Source of the DNA: Streptococcus cuniculi
GTDB lineage: Bacteria > Bacillota > Bacilli > Lactobacillales > Streptococcaceae
DNA: 64,000 bases
Assembly (NCBI RefSeq): GCF_004570575.1
Contig: NZ_SPPD01000001.1
Span: 62,001 to 126,000 of the forward strand
Reading direction: 5' to 3'
In this document: positions 55,966 through 64,000 of the stretch, in pieces
How positions within the stretch are numbered: position 1 is the first letter of the stretch
Layout of the letters: every line of letters starts with the position of its first letter
Notes under the pieces: model-generated
The model's database searches: none
What the model was told of the DNA's origin: nothing
What the model saw: only the letters and a program-made list of their open reading frames with translations
Program-made: the position numbers and the translations under genes

Positions 55966-57641
55966 TGTATCAAGCCCTTTATCGGAAATACCGTAGCCAA
56001 ACCTTTGGCGAAATGGTCGGGCAAGAAGTGGTTGCAACCACCCTCAAGCAGGCCATTGAACAAGAAAAAATCAGCCATGCCTATCTCTTTTCTGGACCTC
56101 GTGGAACAGGAAAGACATCTGCTGCTAAAATTTTCGCCAAGGCCATGAACTGCCCCAATCAAGTAGGTGGAGAGCCTTGTAATGACTGCTACATCTGTAA
56201 AGCCATTACGGAAGGCAGTTTGGAAGATGTGATTGAGATTGATGCGGCTTCAAATAACGGGGTTGATGAAATCCGTGATATTCGGGATAAGTCTACCTAT
56301 GCGCCGAGCCTTGCTCGCTATAAGGTATACATTATTGATGAGGTTCACATGCTCTCAACAGGGGCATTTAACGCCCTCTTGAAAACCTTGGAAGAGCCGA
56401 CTGAAAATGTGGTCTTTATCCTTGCGACGACAGAACTTCATAAGATTCCAGCGACGATTTTGTCGCGGGTACAACGCTTTGAATTTAAGTCGATTAAGGT
56501 AGGAGACATCACGCGCCACTTGGCAAATATCCTTAAGCAAGAAGAAATCGGCTTTGATGATCAGGCACTTGCCATGATTGCCCGTCGTGCTGAAGGTGGG
56601 ATGCGAGATGCCTTGTCTATCTTGGATCAGGCCCTTAGCCTCAGTGCAGACCATGATTTGACTCTTGAGGTGGCAGAAGAGATTACAGGTTCGATTGGTC
56701 TCAAGGCCCTCGATGCCTATATGGAAAGTATCCGTGAAGAGGATGCTCCGACAGCCTTACAGCATTTACAGACCATTTTTGATAATGGAAAGAGTATGAT
56801 TCGCTTTACGACAGATGTTCTCTATTATTTGCGCGACCTCTTGATTGTGCAGACAGGTGGGGAAAATCCTCATACCAGCACAGTTTTTGCAGACAATCTC
56901 CAAATGGGGCAAGAACGGATTTTCACCATGATTGAGACAGTTACCCGCGCTTTAGCGGATATCAAGACTAGTCCTCAGCCGAAGATTTATGCGGAAATGA
57001 TGACCATTCGCTTGGCAGAAGATAAGCGCCAAGAGGTCAAGCAAGGACAGGTGGCTATTCCAGACAATCTGTGGGAACAGCTTCAAGCCCTCCAAGCTCA
57101 GGTCCAATCCCTGCAACAACAACTAGCCAGTCTTGGCAAACAGCCACTAGAGGTCAAGCCAGTTTCACGTAAACCACAAGCCAATAAAAAATACCGTCCA
57201 GATACCAATAGGGTTCAGGCTATTTTACAAGAAGCCATGGAAAATCCAAGCCTGGCGCGGGAAAATTTGACCCGCTTGCAAAACGCTTGGGGAGAAATTA
57301 TCGAAAGTCTATCAGGGGCAGACAAGGCCTTGTTGGGTGGTTCTCAACCTGTTGCGGCCAATGAACACCATGCTATTCTTGCTTTTGAATCAGCCTTTAA
57401 TGCTGAACAAACCATGAAACGGGAAAATTTAGATGCCATGTTTGGAAATATCCTGAGTAAGGCAGCAGGTTTTTCACCCCACATTTTAGCCATTGCACAC
57501 GAAGATTGGCTAGCCATTCGGGCGGAATTTTCTGCCAAGGCAAAAGGACAAAAAGAAGCGACACCAGCAGTCGAAGAAGAGCCACTCGTCCCAGAAGCTT
57601 TCCAATTCCTAGCAGATACGGTCACGATTGTGGAAGATTAA
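55965..57641 (+). CDS. dnaX: DNA polymerase III subunit tau/gamma
   Basis: Clamp-loader ATPase (558 residues). ATG 55965 overlaps the preceding stop and gives the family start [20 protein letters not shown]. Walker A SGPRGTGKTS (about 44-53), zinc ligands CPNQVGGEPCNDCYIC, Walker B VYIIDEVHML, sensor SRVQRFEF. The C-terminal 170 residues form the tau-like region. The ORF is full length; I saw no A-rich slippage site with a stop that would obviously yield gamma. Confidence 0.95.
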   Translation: MYQALYRKYRSQTFGEMVGQEVVATTLKQAIEQEKISHAYLFSGPRGTGKTSAAKIFAKAMNCPNQVGGEPCNDCYICKAITEGSLEDVIEIDAASNNGVDEIRDIRDKSTYAPSLARYKVYIIDEVHMLSTGAFNALLKTLEEPTENVVFILATTELHKIPATILSRVQRFEFKSIKVGDITRHLANILKQEEIGFDDQALAMIARRAEGGMRDALSILDQALSLSADHDLTLEVAEEITGSIGLKALDAYMESIREEDAPTALQHLQTIFDNGKSMIRFTTDVLYYLRDLLIVQTGGENPHTSTVFADNLQMGQERIFTMIETVTRALADIKTSPQPKIYAEMMTIRLAEDKRQEVKQGQVAIPDNLWEQLQALQAQVQSLQQQLASLGKQPLEVKPVSRKPQANKKYRPDTNRVQAILQEAMENPSLARENLTRLQNAWGEIIESLSGADKALLGGSQPVAANEHHAILAFESAFNAEQTMKRENLDAMFGNILSKAAGFSPHILAIAHEDWLAIRAEFSAKAKGQKEATPAVEEEPLVPEAFQFLADTVTIVED

Positions 57642-57662
57642 CCTTCAGACAGACCAACATAC

Positions 57663-57690
57663 AAAAAATCAGCCTTGGAGCTGATTTTTT
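57663..57690 (+). terminator. Terminator after dnaX
   Basis: AAAATCAGC-CTTGGA-GCTGATTTTTT. Confidence 0.9.
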
Positions 57691-57704
57691 GATATACTAG
57701 AACT

Positions 57705-57899
57705 ATGAGAGTAACACAATTTATCTTTCTTGCCATTACCACAGCCCTTGCGACTTACTGGATGAATGAGGCGCTTTTTGCGCGTGAATATTTTTGGGCG
57801 ACTATTTATGGATTCTTTGTCTTACGGAATCTTCGGTTTAGCTATCGGGTGAGCAAGGTGATTCAGGTCTTGGAGCATCGGACCAAGAAGAAAGACTGA
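57705..57899 (+). CDS. DUF3272 family small membrane protein
   Basis: 64 residues with two short hydrophobic segments (FIFLAITTALATYWMN and YFWATIYGFFVLRN) and a basic tail HRTKKKD. It resembles the streptococcal DUF3272 family, of unknown function. Its 3' 62 bases overlap, head to head at the 3' ends, with the 3' end of birA on the opposite strand. A TATACT lies 23 bases upstream. Confidence 0.72.
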   Translation: MRVTQFIFLAITTALATYWMNEALFAREYFWATIYGFFVLRNLRFSYRVSKVIQVLEHRTKKKD

Positions 57900-58815
57900 T
57901 TTCGCCACTGGAGAGAGTTCTTAGTGATCCGTCTTCCAGTTTGACTTGTAAGGCTCCGCTATCGGTAATAGCGTAAGCTACTCCGTAATAGTGTTGATGT
58001 TGTTGTGAAAAGGTCACTTGTTTTCCTAGGACAAGTGATTTTTCTTTGTATAAAGCCAACAATTCTTCTTCACTGGTGGTGAAAAAGATACGCCAGATTT
58101 CTGTAATCAACTGACTGCGCGTGATAGGAGGTCTTTCTGTAAAAAGGCTGGTTGCGGTTTGCTTTAGCCCTGCGGGTAAATCAGGTAGGTGAAAATTCAG
58201 TCCCACCCCTATCATCATATCCGTCACCACCCGAGCTTCAATAGAGGAGACAGCTTCGGTTAAAATACCCGCGAATTTCTTGCCATTGAGGTAGATGTCA
58301 TTGACCCATTTAATCTCGACAGCAATACCAGTAAGCTGGTCAATCGCTTTGACAATGGCTGCCGCAACGAGGAGGGTATAGGGCTTCACGTCTTGAAAGC
58401 TAGCTTCTGGACGCAAGTGCAGGGTCATGTAAATCCCCCCTGTTTCAGCTGCAAAAAAGGCTCTGCCAAACCGCCCCTGTGCTTGGGTTTGAGACGGTGC
58501 TAGGTAGAGGGCAGGGCTCTCATCTTGTCGCTCAATGCCACGCTTAGCATCGAGTTGGGTCGAGGCGCTGTCTTTGTTTAAATGAACAGGGATGTTCAGT
58601 GCCTGTTCAATCTCTTCAACAAGCAATAAATCGCCTTGTTCCAAACGATAGCCACGATTGGGTCCTGCCTTGATAACAAGACCTTGCTTTTCTAATTGCT
58701 GAATGCCTTTCCAGACAGAGGTCCTTGAGATGCCGAGTTCCTGGGCCAATTCTTCTCCGCTAACGTAGTCACTTGCCTTCAATAGAATCGTATAAATTTT
58801 TTCGTAGGTTTTCAT
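57838..58815 (-). CDS. birA: Biotin-protein ligase/repressor BirA
   Basis: Bifunctional protein (325 residues): N-terminal winged helix (MKTYEKIYTILLKASDYVSGEELAQELGISRTSVWKGIQQLEKQG), then the ligase with GRFGRAFFAAETGGIYMTL (biotinyl-AMP loop) and IKWVNDIYLNGKKFAGIL (catalytic Lys), and the SH3-like C-terminal domain. The upstream frame to 58956 has no ribosome site and is not used. No Shine-Dalgarno precedes ATG 58815; the only good -10 is 7 bases before it. Its last 62 bases overlap DUF3272 on the other strand. Confidence 0.92.
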   Translation of the reverse strand: MKTYEKIYTILLKASDYVSGEELAQELGISRTSVWKGIQQLEKQGLVIKAGPNRGYRLEQGDLLLVEEIEQALNIPVHLNKDSASTQLDAKRGIERQDESPALYLAPSQTQAQGRFGRAFFAAETGGIYMTLHLRPEASFQDVKPYTLLVAAAIVKAIDQLTGIAVEIKWVNDIYLNGKKFAGILTEAVSSIEARVVTDMMIGVGLNFHLPDLPAGLKQTATSLFTERPPITRSQLITEIWRIFFTTSEEELLALYKEKSLVLGKQVTFSQQHQHYYGVAYAITDSGALQVKLEDGSLRTLSSGEISLSSWSDAPRPESPCSPDS

Positions 58816-58816
58816 A

Positions 58817-58831
58817 TTGTTATTATAACAA
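58817..58831 (-). promoter_or_regulatory. birA promoter region with TTGTTA/TAACAA dyad
   Basis: On the minus strand, an extended -10 TGTTATAAT (TATAAT at inverse complement of 58822-58827) lies 6 bases before the ATG. The same bases form TTGTTA-TTA-TAACAA (58817-58831), similar to half-sites of BirA operators. Transcription would start at or next to the ATG (leaderless). Confidence 0.5.
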
Positions 58832-58847
58832 AAAAAGCGGACGATCA

Positions 58848-58856
58848 TGGTATAAT
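58848..58856 (+). promoter_or_regulatory. Extended -10 promoter of the M42 aminopeptidase
   Basis: TGGTATAAT, 39 bases before ATG 58896, with AAGGAG ribosome site between. Confidence 0.65.
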
Positions 58857-58895
58857 AAAGAAAGTAAAAAAGGATACAAAGCAAAGGAGTAGCAA

Positions 58896-59930
58896 ATGAA
58901 TACAATTGATTATCTTGTGAGATTAACCAATACCCCGTCCCCAACAGGCTATACAAGAGCCATTATGGACTATATCCAGTCTGAGCTGGCAGGCTTTGGC
59001 TATCAAGCAGTCAAAACGGCAAAGGGTGGTGTCATGGTCAGTGTCGCAGGATCAGATGAGAGCAAACATCGGGTGGTTACAGCGCATTTGGATACCTTGG
59101 GAGCTATGGTGCGGGCTATTAAGCCAGACGGGCGCTTGAAGATGGATCTCATCGGTGGCTTTGGCTATCCTTCTATCGAAGGGGAAAACTGCTTGATTCA
59201 TGTCGCTAAAAATGGCAAGACCTATACAGGGACCATTCTCATGCACCAGACATCTGTCCATGTCTATGCTGATGCCAAAACGGCAGAGCGCAATCAGACC
59301 AACATGGAAATTCGCCTCGATGAAAAGGTGACTTCTGCCGACGAAACACGTGCCTTGGGCATTGAGGTAGGAGATTTCATTTCCTTTGATCCACGGACAG
59401 TGATGACAGACAGTGGCTTTATTAAGAGCCGTCATTTGGATGATAAGGTATCGGCATCCATTTTGATTAACCTGCTCAAGGTCTACAAGGAAGAAGGGAT
59501 TGTCCTTCCCTATACGACACATTTTTATTTTTCAAATAACGAAGAAATCGGCTATGGGGCTAATTCCAGCTTGCCTGAGCAGGTAGTGGAATACTTGGCA
59601 GTGGATATGGGAGCAATGGGAGATGACCAGCAGACCGATGAATACACGGTGTCAATCTGTGTCAAAGATGCCTCAGGACCTTACCACTATGAATTGCGCC
59701 AGCATCTGGTTGCCCTTGCGAAAGAGCATGCCATTCCTTACAAACTAGACATCTATCCTTATTATGGTTCGGATGCTTCAGCTGCTATGCACGCAGGAGC
59801 AGATGTCAAACACGCCCTCCTTGGTGCCGGAATTGAGTCCAGCCATTCCTACGAGCGTACCCATATCGACTCCATTCAAGCAACGGAGAAAATGGTCGAT
59901 GTGTATTTGAAATCGCGTATGGTGGAGTGA
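58896..59930 (+). CDS. M42 family aminopeptidase (glutamyl aminopeptidase-like)
   Basis: Metallo-aminopeptidase of 344 residues forming large tetrahedral complexes in known members. Metal ligands and catalytic features: VVTAHLDTLGAM (first His-Asp), KSRHLDDKVSASILINLL (Asp), FYFSNNEEIGYGANSS (Glu-Glu), LAVDMGAMG (Asp), SSHSYERTHIDSI (His). In lactic acid bacteria such proteins are called PepA and cleave N-terminal Glu/Asp. Starts with AAGGAGTAGCAA. Confidence 0.9.
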   Translation: MNTIDYLVRLTNTPSPTGYTRAIMDYIQSELAGFGYQAVKTAKGGVMVSVAGSDESKHRVVTAHLDTLGAMVRAIKPDGRLKMDLIGGFGYPSIEGENCLIHVAKNGKTYTGTILMHQTSVHVYADAKTAERNQTNMEIRLDEKVTSADETRALGIEVGDFISFDPRTVMTDSGFIKSRHLDDKVSASILINLLKVYKEEGIVLPYTTHFYFSNNEEIGYGANSSLPEQVVEYLAVDMGAMGDDQQTDEYTVSICVKDASGPYHYELRQHLVALAKEHAIPYKLDIYPYYGSDASAAMHAGADVKHALLGAGIESSHSYERTHIDSIQATEKMVDVYLKSRMVE

Positions 59931-60027
59931 GGTCTTTGGAAAACGGAAGGGATAGAGGTGTATTGCCTCAAAGCAAAGGAAGAGTCTAATAGCAATACGA
60001 AAAAGCATTTAAAGGCTGGTGACTAAG

Positions 60028-60166
60028 TTGAAATTAGGGAAATTAAAAGAAGGAGACATTAGAGAATTATGGAAACTATGATGAGCTTATCACTGAAGTC
60101 ATAGATAAAACAGTTGCTATTCGGAATGCTTTTAAAAAATCGTTTATAGTGAACGGTTGGTGCTAA
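60028..60166 (+). pseudogene. Possible decayed coding fragment
   Basis: From TTG 60028 a short frame reads LKLGKLKEGDIRELW before two stops; with one frame change the sequence continues YDELITEVIDKTVAIRNAFKKS. The amino-acid composition looks protein-like, suggesting a remnant of a lost gene, but no family is recognised. Low confidence. Confidence 0.2.
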
Positions 60167-60223
60167 AAATTGGAAATAGAGATGTAGACAGATTTGTTTT
60201 TAGATAGCACATAAGGAAGCGTG

Positions 60224-60368
60224 CTTGGGACAAAAAGATTTTCACATTCGAAAATCTATAAATTCATATAGCATCTTTTACTAAAAGATATACAAAAAAC
60301 GAACAAGGGAGAAGTTTAAGATTTTAACGCATCCGTTGTTCGTTTTTTAATCAGACTTTTGTCCCAAG
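60224..60368. repeat. MITE-like structured element, 145 bp
   Basis: Ends CTTGGGACAAAAAG (60224) and CTTTTGTCCCAAG (60356-60368) are inverted repeats with one extra base. Inside are three further hairpins: GATTTTC/GAAAATC (60237-60256), ATCTTTT-ACT-AAAAGAT (60273-60289) and a perfect 13-bp pair AAAAAACGAACAA/TTGTTCGTTTTTT (60294-60348). The last could serve as a terminator on either strand. No ORF. No clear target duplication. Confidence 0.55.
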
Positions 60369-60435
60369 ACCAGTCTCTTTTGCGTTACTATTGACGGCAT
60401 CATACCTTTTAAAAAACTTGACAATCTGTCTTGCT

Positions 60436-61890
60436 TTAGCGGACTACGACCGCGTATTTTCGAGCCGTATAGATTTTTTCAAATGTTGAACGACTCAGCC
60501 AATAGGAACCACCTATTGGATCAGATACATGAACTTGATTCGTCAACTGATTAAATCCGTCTAGTGTAACGGCGTGGTTATTATTGACTGCTGGACCAAA
60601 TGGCCATGAGCCCCGGCGAACAGGTTGGAAGTTAATTGTGACCCAAGTTACCACAGGATTCCCTGCTTTTACCTCATCGAGAAGAGAATCTACTGAACTC
60701 CCTGAAATATCTTGAACATTTGGGTGGTATTGTTTCGCCCAAGTGGTTAAAGGAGCAGGATAAATGGCTGAGTATACATAGCGGTGTTCTTCAAATGGAC
60801 TACCGACAAAGCCACTATTTGGATTTCCGTTAGGAGATTTAGGGATGGTCTTTAAAAATTGTACCAACCCCCAGTCAGTTAGCTTCCCTTTGTACTGTAA
60901 AGCTTGCAGTAATGATGCACCTTCACAGCCACTTGGAGCACCAAAAGCGTACTGTTTGTAATTTTTTACTCCAAGTAATCGATAGTTATCAGTAGAAGGA
61001 GTAGCTCCTCCTTCAGCATACCAAGCAATTCCCTCATACTTCCAGCCATGCTGACTGACGAGTATATCTTTTTCATTCGTATCAAGTGTCACAAAATGAG
61101 AACCGACACCTGCTTTTGGATTGTATAGCCTATAGACCGGCTTAGATCCACTTGAATAATAAGCAATTCCTTCGGCTTTCCAACCATGTTTTGAGGTGAG
61201 CACTTTTATTTCATAAGTATCCTGAGTATAGAGATGTTCCCCAGATTTAGGATTGTAAACGCGATAGACTGGTTTTTCAGATAACTGTGCAGCCTGCCAA
61301 GCGATACCCTCATATACCCAATCTTTTGATAACTTGGGAAGTTGGTCTTTTTCATGAGCATCTTGAGTATAGAGGTGCTCCATACTTCTGGTGTTGTAGA
61401 GTCGATAGACTGGGTTTGTCGGTTTGTCTGCAACATCACCTGCACTTTCTTGGCGGCTTGGGCCACCTAATTCTCTAGGTGCTTGAGTATTATCTGCCTC
61501 ATACTTCCCAGCCTTTTGAGCTGGCTCTAACACCACAAGCTCCCCATTAATCATCACTGAGCTTCCAACTGCTTCTCTGTATATCTCCGTAATTCCTCCC
61601 TCATCAGAAGGATTTGGATTATTTTCTTGAGCATTTTCAATAGCCTGTTGATTTGAAGAATCAGTAGCTGTTATTGCAGATGCTTCTGGTGAATGTCGAG
61701 GATTTTCTTGTGGAGCCTGAGCCTCTTGGCTGATATCAGGCTTGTTTTCAGTTTCACTGGTGTTCGTGTTTGCTGTTTGTTGAGCATAAACGGTATGAGG
61801 ATGACTGTTCAGACTTACTGGAGCTTCCCCAAGAGCCAAAATAGCTATGGCTCCTGTTGCAATGATGTGTTTTTGAGTGATAGGTTTCAT
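60436..61890 (-). CDS. Secreted C39-type peptidase domain protein with DUF5648 repeats
   Basis: 484 residues. A signal peptide (about 1-38, ending near VYAQQ) and a long Gln/Asn/Glu-rich linker lead to three consecutive repeats of about 40-45 residues (160-202, 206-248, 251-292; pattern PVYRLYNPKSGEHLYTQD...GWKYEGIAW, DUF5648-like). The C-terminal third resembles the C39_2 peptidase fold with Cys322 (GAPSGCEGASL), His439 (NNNHAVTLDG) and Asp457 (VSDPIGG). No LPXTG or membrane anchor is visible, so attachment may be through the repeats. The substrate is unknown. Confidence 0.78.
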   Translation of the reverse strand: MKPITQKHIIATGAIAILALGEAPVSLNSHPHTVYAQQTANTNTSETENKPDISQEAQAPQENPRHSPEASAITATDSSNQQAIENAQENNPNPSDEGGITEIYREAVGSSVMINGELVVLEPAQKAGKYEADNTQAPRELGGPSRQESAGDVADKPTNPVYRLYNTRSMEHLYTQDAHEKDQLPKLSKDWVYEGIAWQAAQLSEKPVYRVYNPKSGEHLYTQDTYEIKVLTSKHGWKAEGIAYYSSGSKPVYRLYNPKAGVGSHFVTLDTNEKDILVSQHGWKYEGIAWYAEGGATPSTDNYRLLGVKNYKQYAFGAPSGCEGASLLQALQYKGKLTDWGLVQFLKTIPKSPNGNPNSGFVGSPFEEHRYVYSAIYPAPLTTWAKQYHPNVQDISGSSVDSLLDEVKAGNPVVTWVTINFQPVRRGSWPFGPAVNNNHAVTLDGFNQLTNQVHVSDPIGGSYWLSRSTFEKIYTARKYAVVVR

Positions 61891-62077
61891 AAAATTTTTC
61901 AGTTCTCTCCTAGAGTAAATAGACGATAAGTCAGAATAATGAAGTCAGTATTAATCCAGTCCGTCAAAGGTGAACTGAAACACTTGAACGGTGCTACTGA
62001 CCATCTTATTTTCTGTGCAGTCCCTCAACTAGCTACAGGTTCGATAAATCTGGAAATGAAATATAGGAACGAAGTTA

Positions 62078-62122
62078 AAAAACTAGTATTGTGGTGAAAC
62101 ATTATTCCTCATACTAGTTTTT
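62078..62122. terminator. Terminator-like hairpin between DUF975 and the C39 gene
   Basis: AAAAACTAGTAT, 21-base loop, ATACTAGTTTTT: 12-bp perfect arms. On the minus strand it lies 27 bases after the DUF975 stop. The rest of 61891-62148 holds nothing I can assign besides the C39 gene leader, whose AGGAGAG ribosome site is rather far (about 14 bases) from ATG. Confidence 0.7.
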
Positions 62123-62148
62123 CTGTTTACTGTCATCTCCCATAGAGA

Positions 62149-63003
62149 TCAGCGGTATGCGTTTTGGTTTGCATTAAAAAAGTTTTCTTTCATAGCGCGG
62201 TCTTCAAGGACTGCTTGGTAGAAATAGATGTGGCTAGTACGGTAGTAAGGGATCATGTAGATTCCGACAATGCCAAAGGTGAGGGCTGTAAGGATGGTCC
62301 AACCAATAAAGGACAGGCTTAAGACGAACCCGTTCATTTTGTAGCCCTTCATCAAGCGACGGCTCTCCTTAATAACAGCTAGTGGTCCAGTATAAGTATC
62401 CTGTGCCAATTGATCGAATAGAAGTGGTTCAACGAGGAAATAAGCATAGAATTGCGGAAGTAGGAGCGCGATTCCTGCGATTCCAATGAGGAGTCCGACA
62501 AGAATCATGACACCTGCTACAACCATAATATCTTCGGTTGCTTGATTCAGAAGGGTTGCTACAGTGCTCATTATAGCACCACCAAACATGATGGAAAATC
62601 CAATCATTGCAATCAAGCCCCATAGGAAGAGAAAAAGTGCCTTTAACAAGTAGGTAGCTAGGATACTACCAAAACGTCCGTGGTTAAACAGGCTAAAGGC
62701 GTCTTTGAAGCTGACACTGTCACGGTAGTGGTAAATAACTTGAAAGAGGGCAAGCGAGATAGATAAGCCCATTAAATCAGCCAAGATTCCATAGACAATT
62801 GGAAAGGCTGTTGAGTTGACAAGGTAAGATGTATCGAGGGTAGGGCTATTCAATAGTTGAAGAGCTAGGTTATTGGATTGTGCGTAGTTCATCGTTTGAA
62901 TCACGACACCGATAATAACGGGAATGAGGGCAATCAGATAAGCCCCAGGCGTTTCTGCAAGTTTTTGGCGTGCTTTAGCACGAATTTGTTGAATTGAAAA
63001 CAT
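62149..63003 (-). CDS. DUF975 family membrane protein
   Basis: 284-residue integral membrane protein with about six hydrophobic segments. It starts MFSIQQIRAKARQKLAETPGAYLIALIPVIIGVVIQ and includes FLVEPLLFDQLAQDTYTGPLAVIKESRRLMKGYKMNGFVLSLSFIGWTIL, which fits the DUF975 family. Function unknown. The minus-strand ribosome site is AAAGGAGGTTTTT, 5-6 bases before ATG. The gene is divergent from tgt. Confidence 0.82.
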   Translation of the reverse strand: MFSIQQIRAKARQKLAETPGAYLIALIPVIIGVVIQTMNYAQSNNLALQLLNSPTLDTSYLVNSTAFPIVYGILADLMGLSISLALFQVIYHYRDSVSFKDAFSLFNHGRFGSILATYLLKALFLFLWGLIAMIGFSIMFGGAIMSTVATLLNQATEDIMVVAGVMILVGLLIGIAGIALLLPQFYAYFLVEPLLFDQLAQDTYTGPLAVIKESRRLMKGYKMNGFVLSLSFIGWTILTALTFGIVGIYMIPYYRTSHIYFYQAVLEDRAMKENFFNANQNAYR

Positions 63004-63234
63004 AAAAACCTCCTTTCTCTAGTGTAGCATAATATGGGGTGACAAGCCAGTCTTTTTTTGATAGACTAGAGAGGCTTACGCGGTTTCTTTTTGCAGAAAT
63101 GCTGTATTTTATAGAGCACAACCGTCTTTCAGTTTTTATGTCGTACTAGATAAGACGAGAGACGAACTGGCTATAAGAGAAATCCTTTCGTCAAGACAAA
63201 TAAACCTAGGACTGTTTTTCCTAGTGGGAGGTAG

Positions 63235-64000
<766 letters not shown>

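Noticed and set aside
55965-57641. Programmed frameshift in dnaX to make gamma
   Set aside because: I looked for an A-rich slippery stretch followed by an early stop and hairpin and did not find a convincing one; the full-length reading is kept.

Overview
The window is a contiguous piece of a low-GC Firmicute chromosome, and nearly all of it reads as a Streptococcus. Evidence: the end of the dcw cluster (murG-divIB-ftsA-ftsZ-ylmE-sepF-ylmG-ylmH-divIVA-ileS), a ClpE-type Clp ATPase with a CtsR site, a Dpr ferritin under a PerR-like box, a mevalonate operon, and small families typical of streptococci (DUF1827, DUF3272, YkuJ, DUF975). The order and intergenic hairpin repeats look like the S. suis group, but the species is an inference.

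Layout: 1-7087 is cell division (+), then a T-box leader drives a GNAT gene and ileS (to 10589). 10590-12938 is repeat-rich: 41-bp and 51-bp tandem repeats around an unrecognised protein, DUF1827, and many perfect hairpins. 12939-15662 holds NUDIX and clpE (-). 15949-19728 holds ykuJ, a polar amino-acid ABC transporter, folD, a 470-bp gap with CRISPR-repeat-like remnants and a strong orphan promoter/terminator pair (candidate small RNA), and trmL. 20126-21584 is an FMN riboswitch with ribU, then a PAP2 phosphatase. 21696-24435 (-) has an OatA-like acyltransferase, a MORN protein and an LMW phosphatase. 24603-25905 has dpr and an IS200-type element. 26228-29525 is an ABC transporter plus two-component system, followed by eight contiguous 55-bp repeats.

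30275-36316 is a compact operon xseA-xseB-ispA-tlyA-argR-recN-phosphoesterase. 36768-39373 holds degV, an SGNH hydrolase, ypmS and HU. 40645-44320 (-) is thiolase-mvaS-mvaA, which makes mevalonate; ispA uses the prenyl units made further along that route. 44619-50243 holds gpmA, gloA, a peptidoglycan-deacetylase-like protein, a DEAD-box helicase, an oxidoreductase and udk. 50286-55428 is leuA-leuB-DUF1294-leuC-leuD with CodY-like boxes, a Leu-codon leader peptide and an attenuator. 55468-59930 holds a free-Met-sulfoxide reductase, dnaX, DUF3272, birA and an M42 aminopeptidase. A MITE-like element, a secreted C39-type protein, a DUF975 membrane protein and the start of tgt close the window.

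Most of the window is ordinary core genome. The unexplained signals are in the gaps: the 55-bp array with covarying hairpins, the folD-trmL gap, the hairpin-dense 11.6-12.9 kb region, and compact regulatory arrangements (leucine attenuator, FMN riboswitch with an overlapping small ORF, a possibly leaderless birA, and a terminator inside the mevalonate operon). I found no rRNA or tRNA gene and no convincing new multi-gene defence system.
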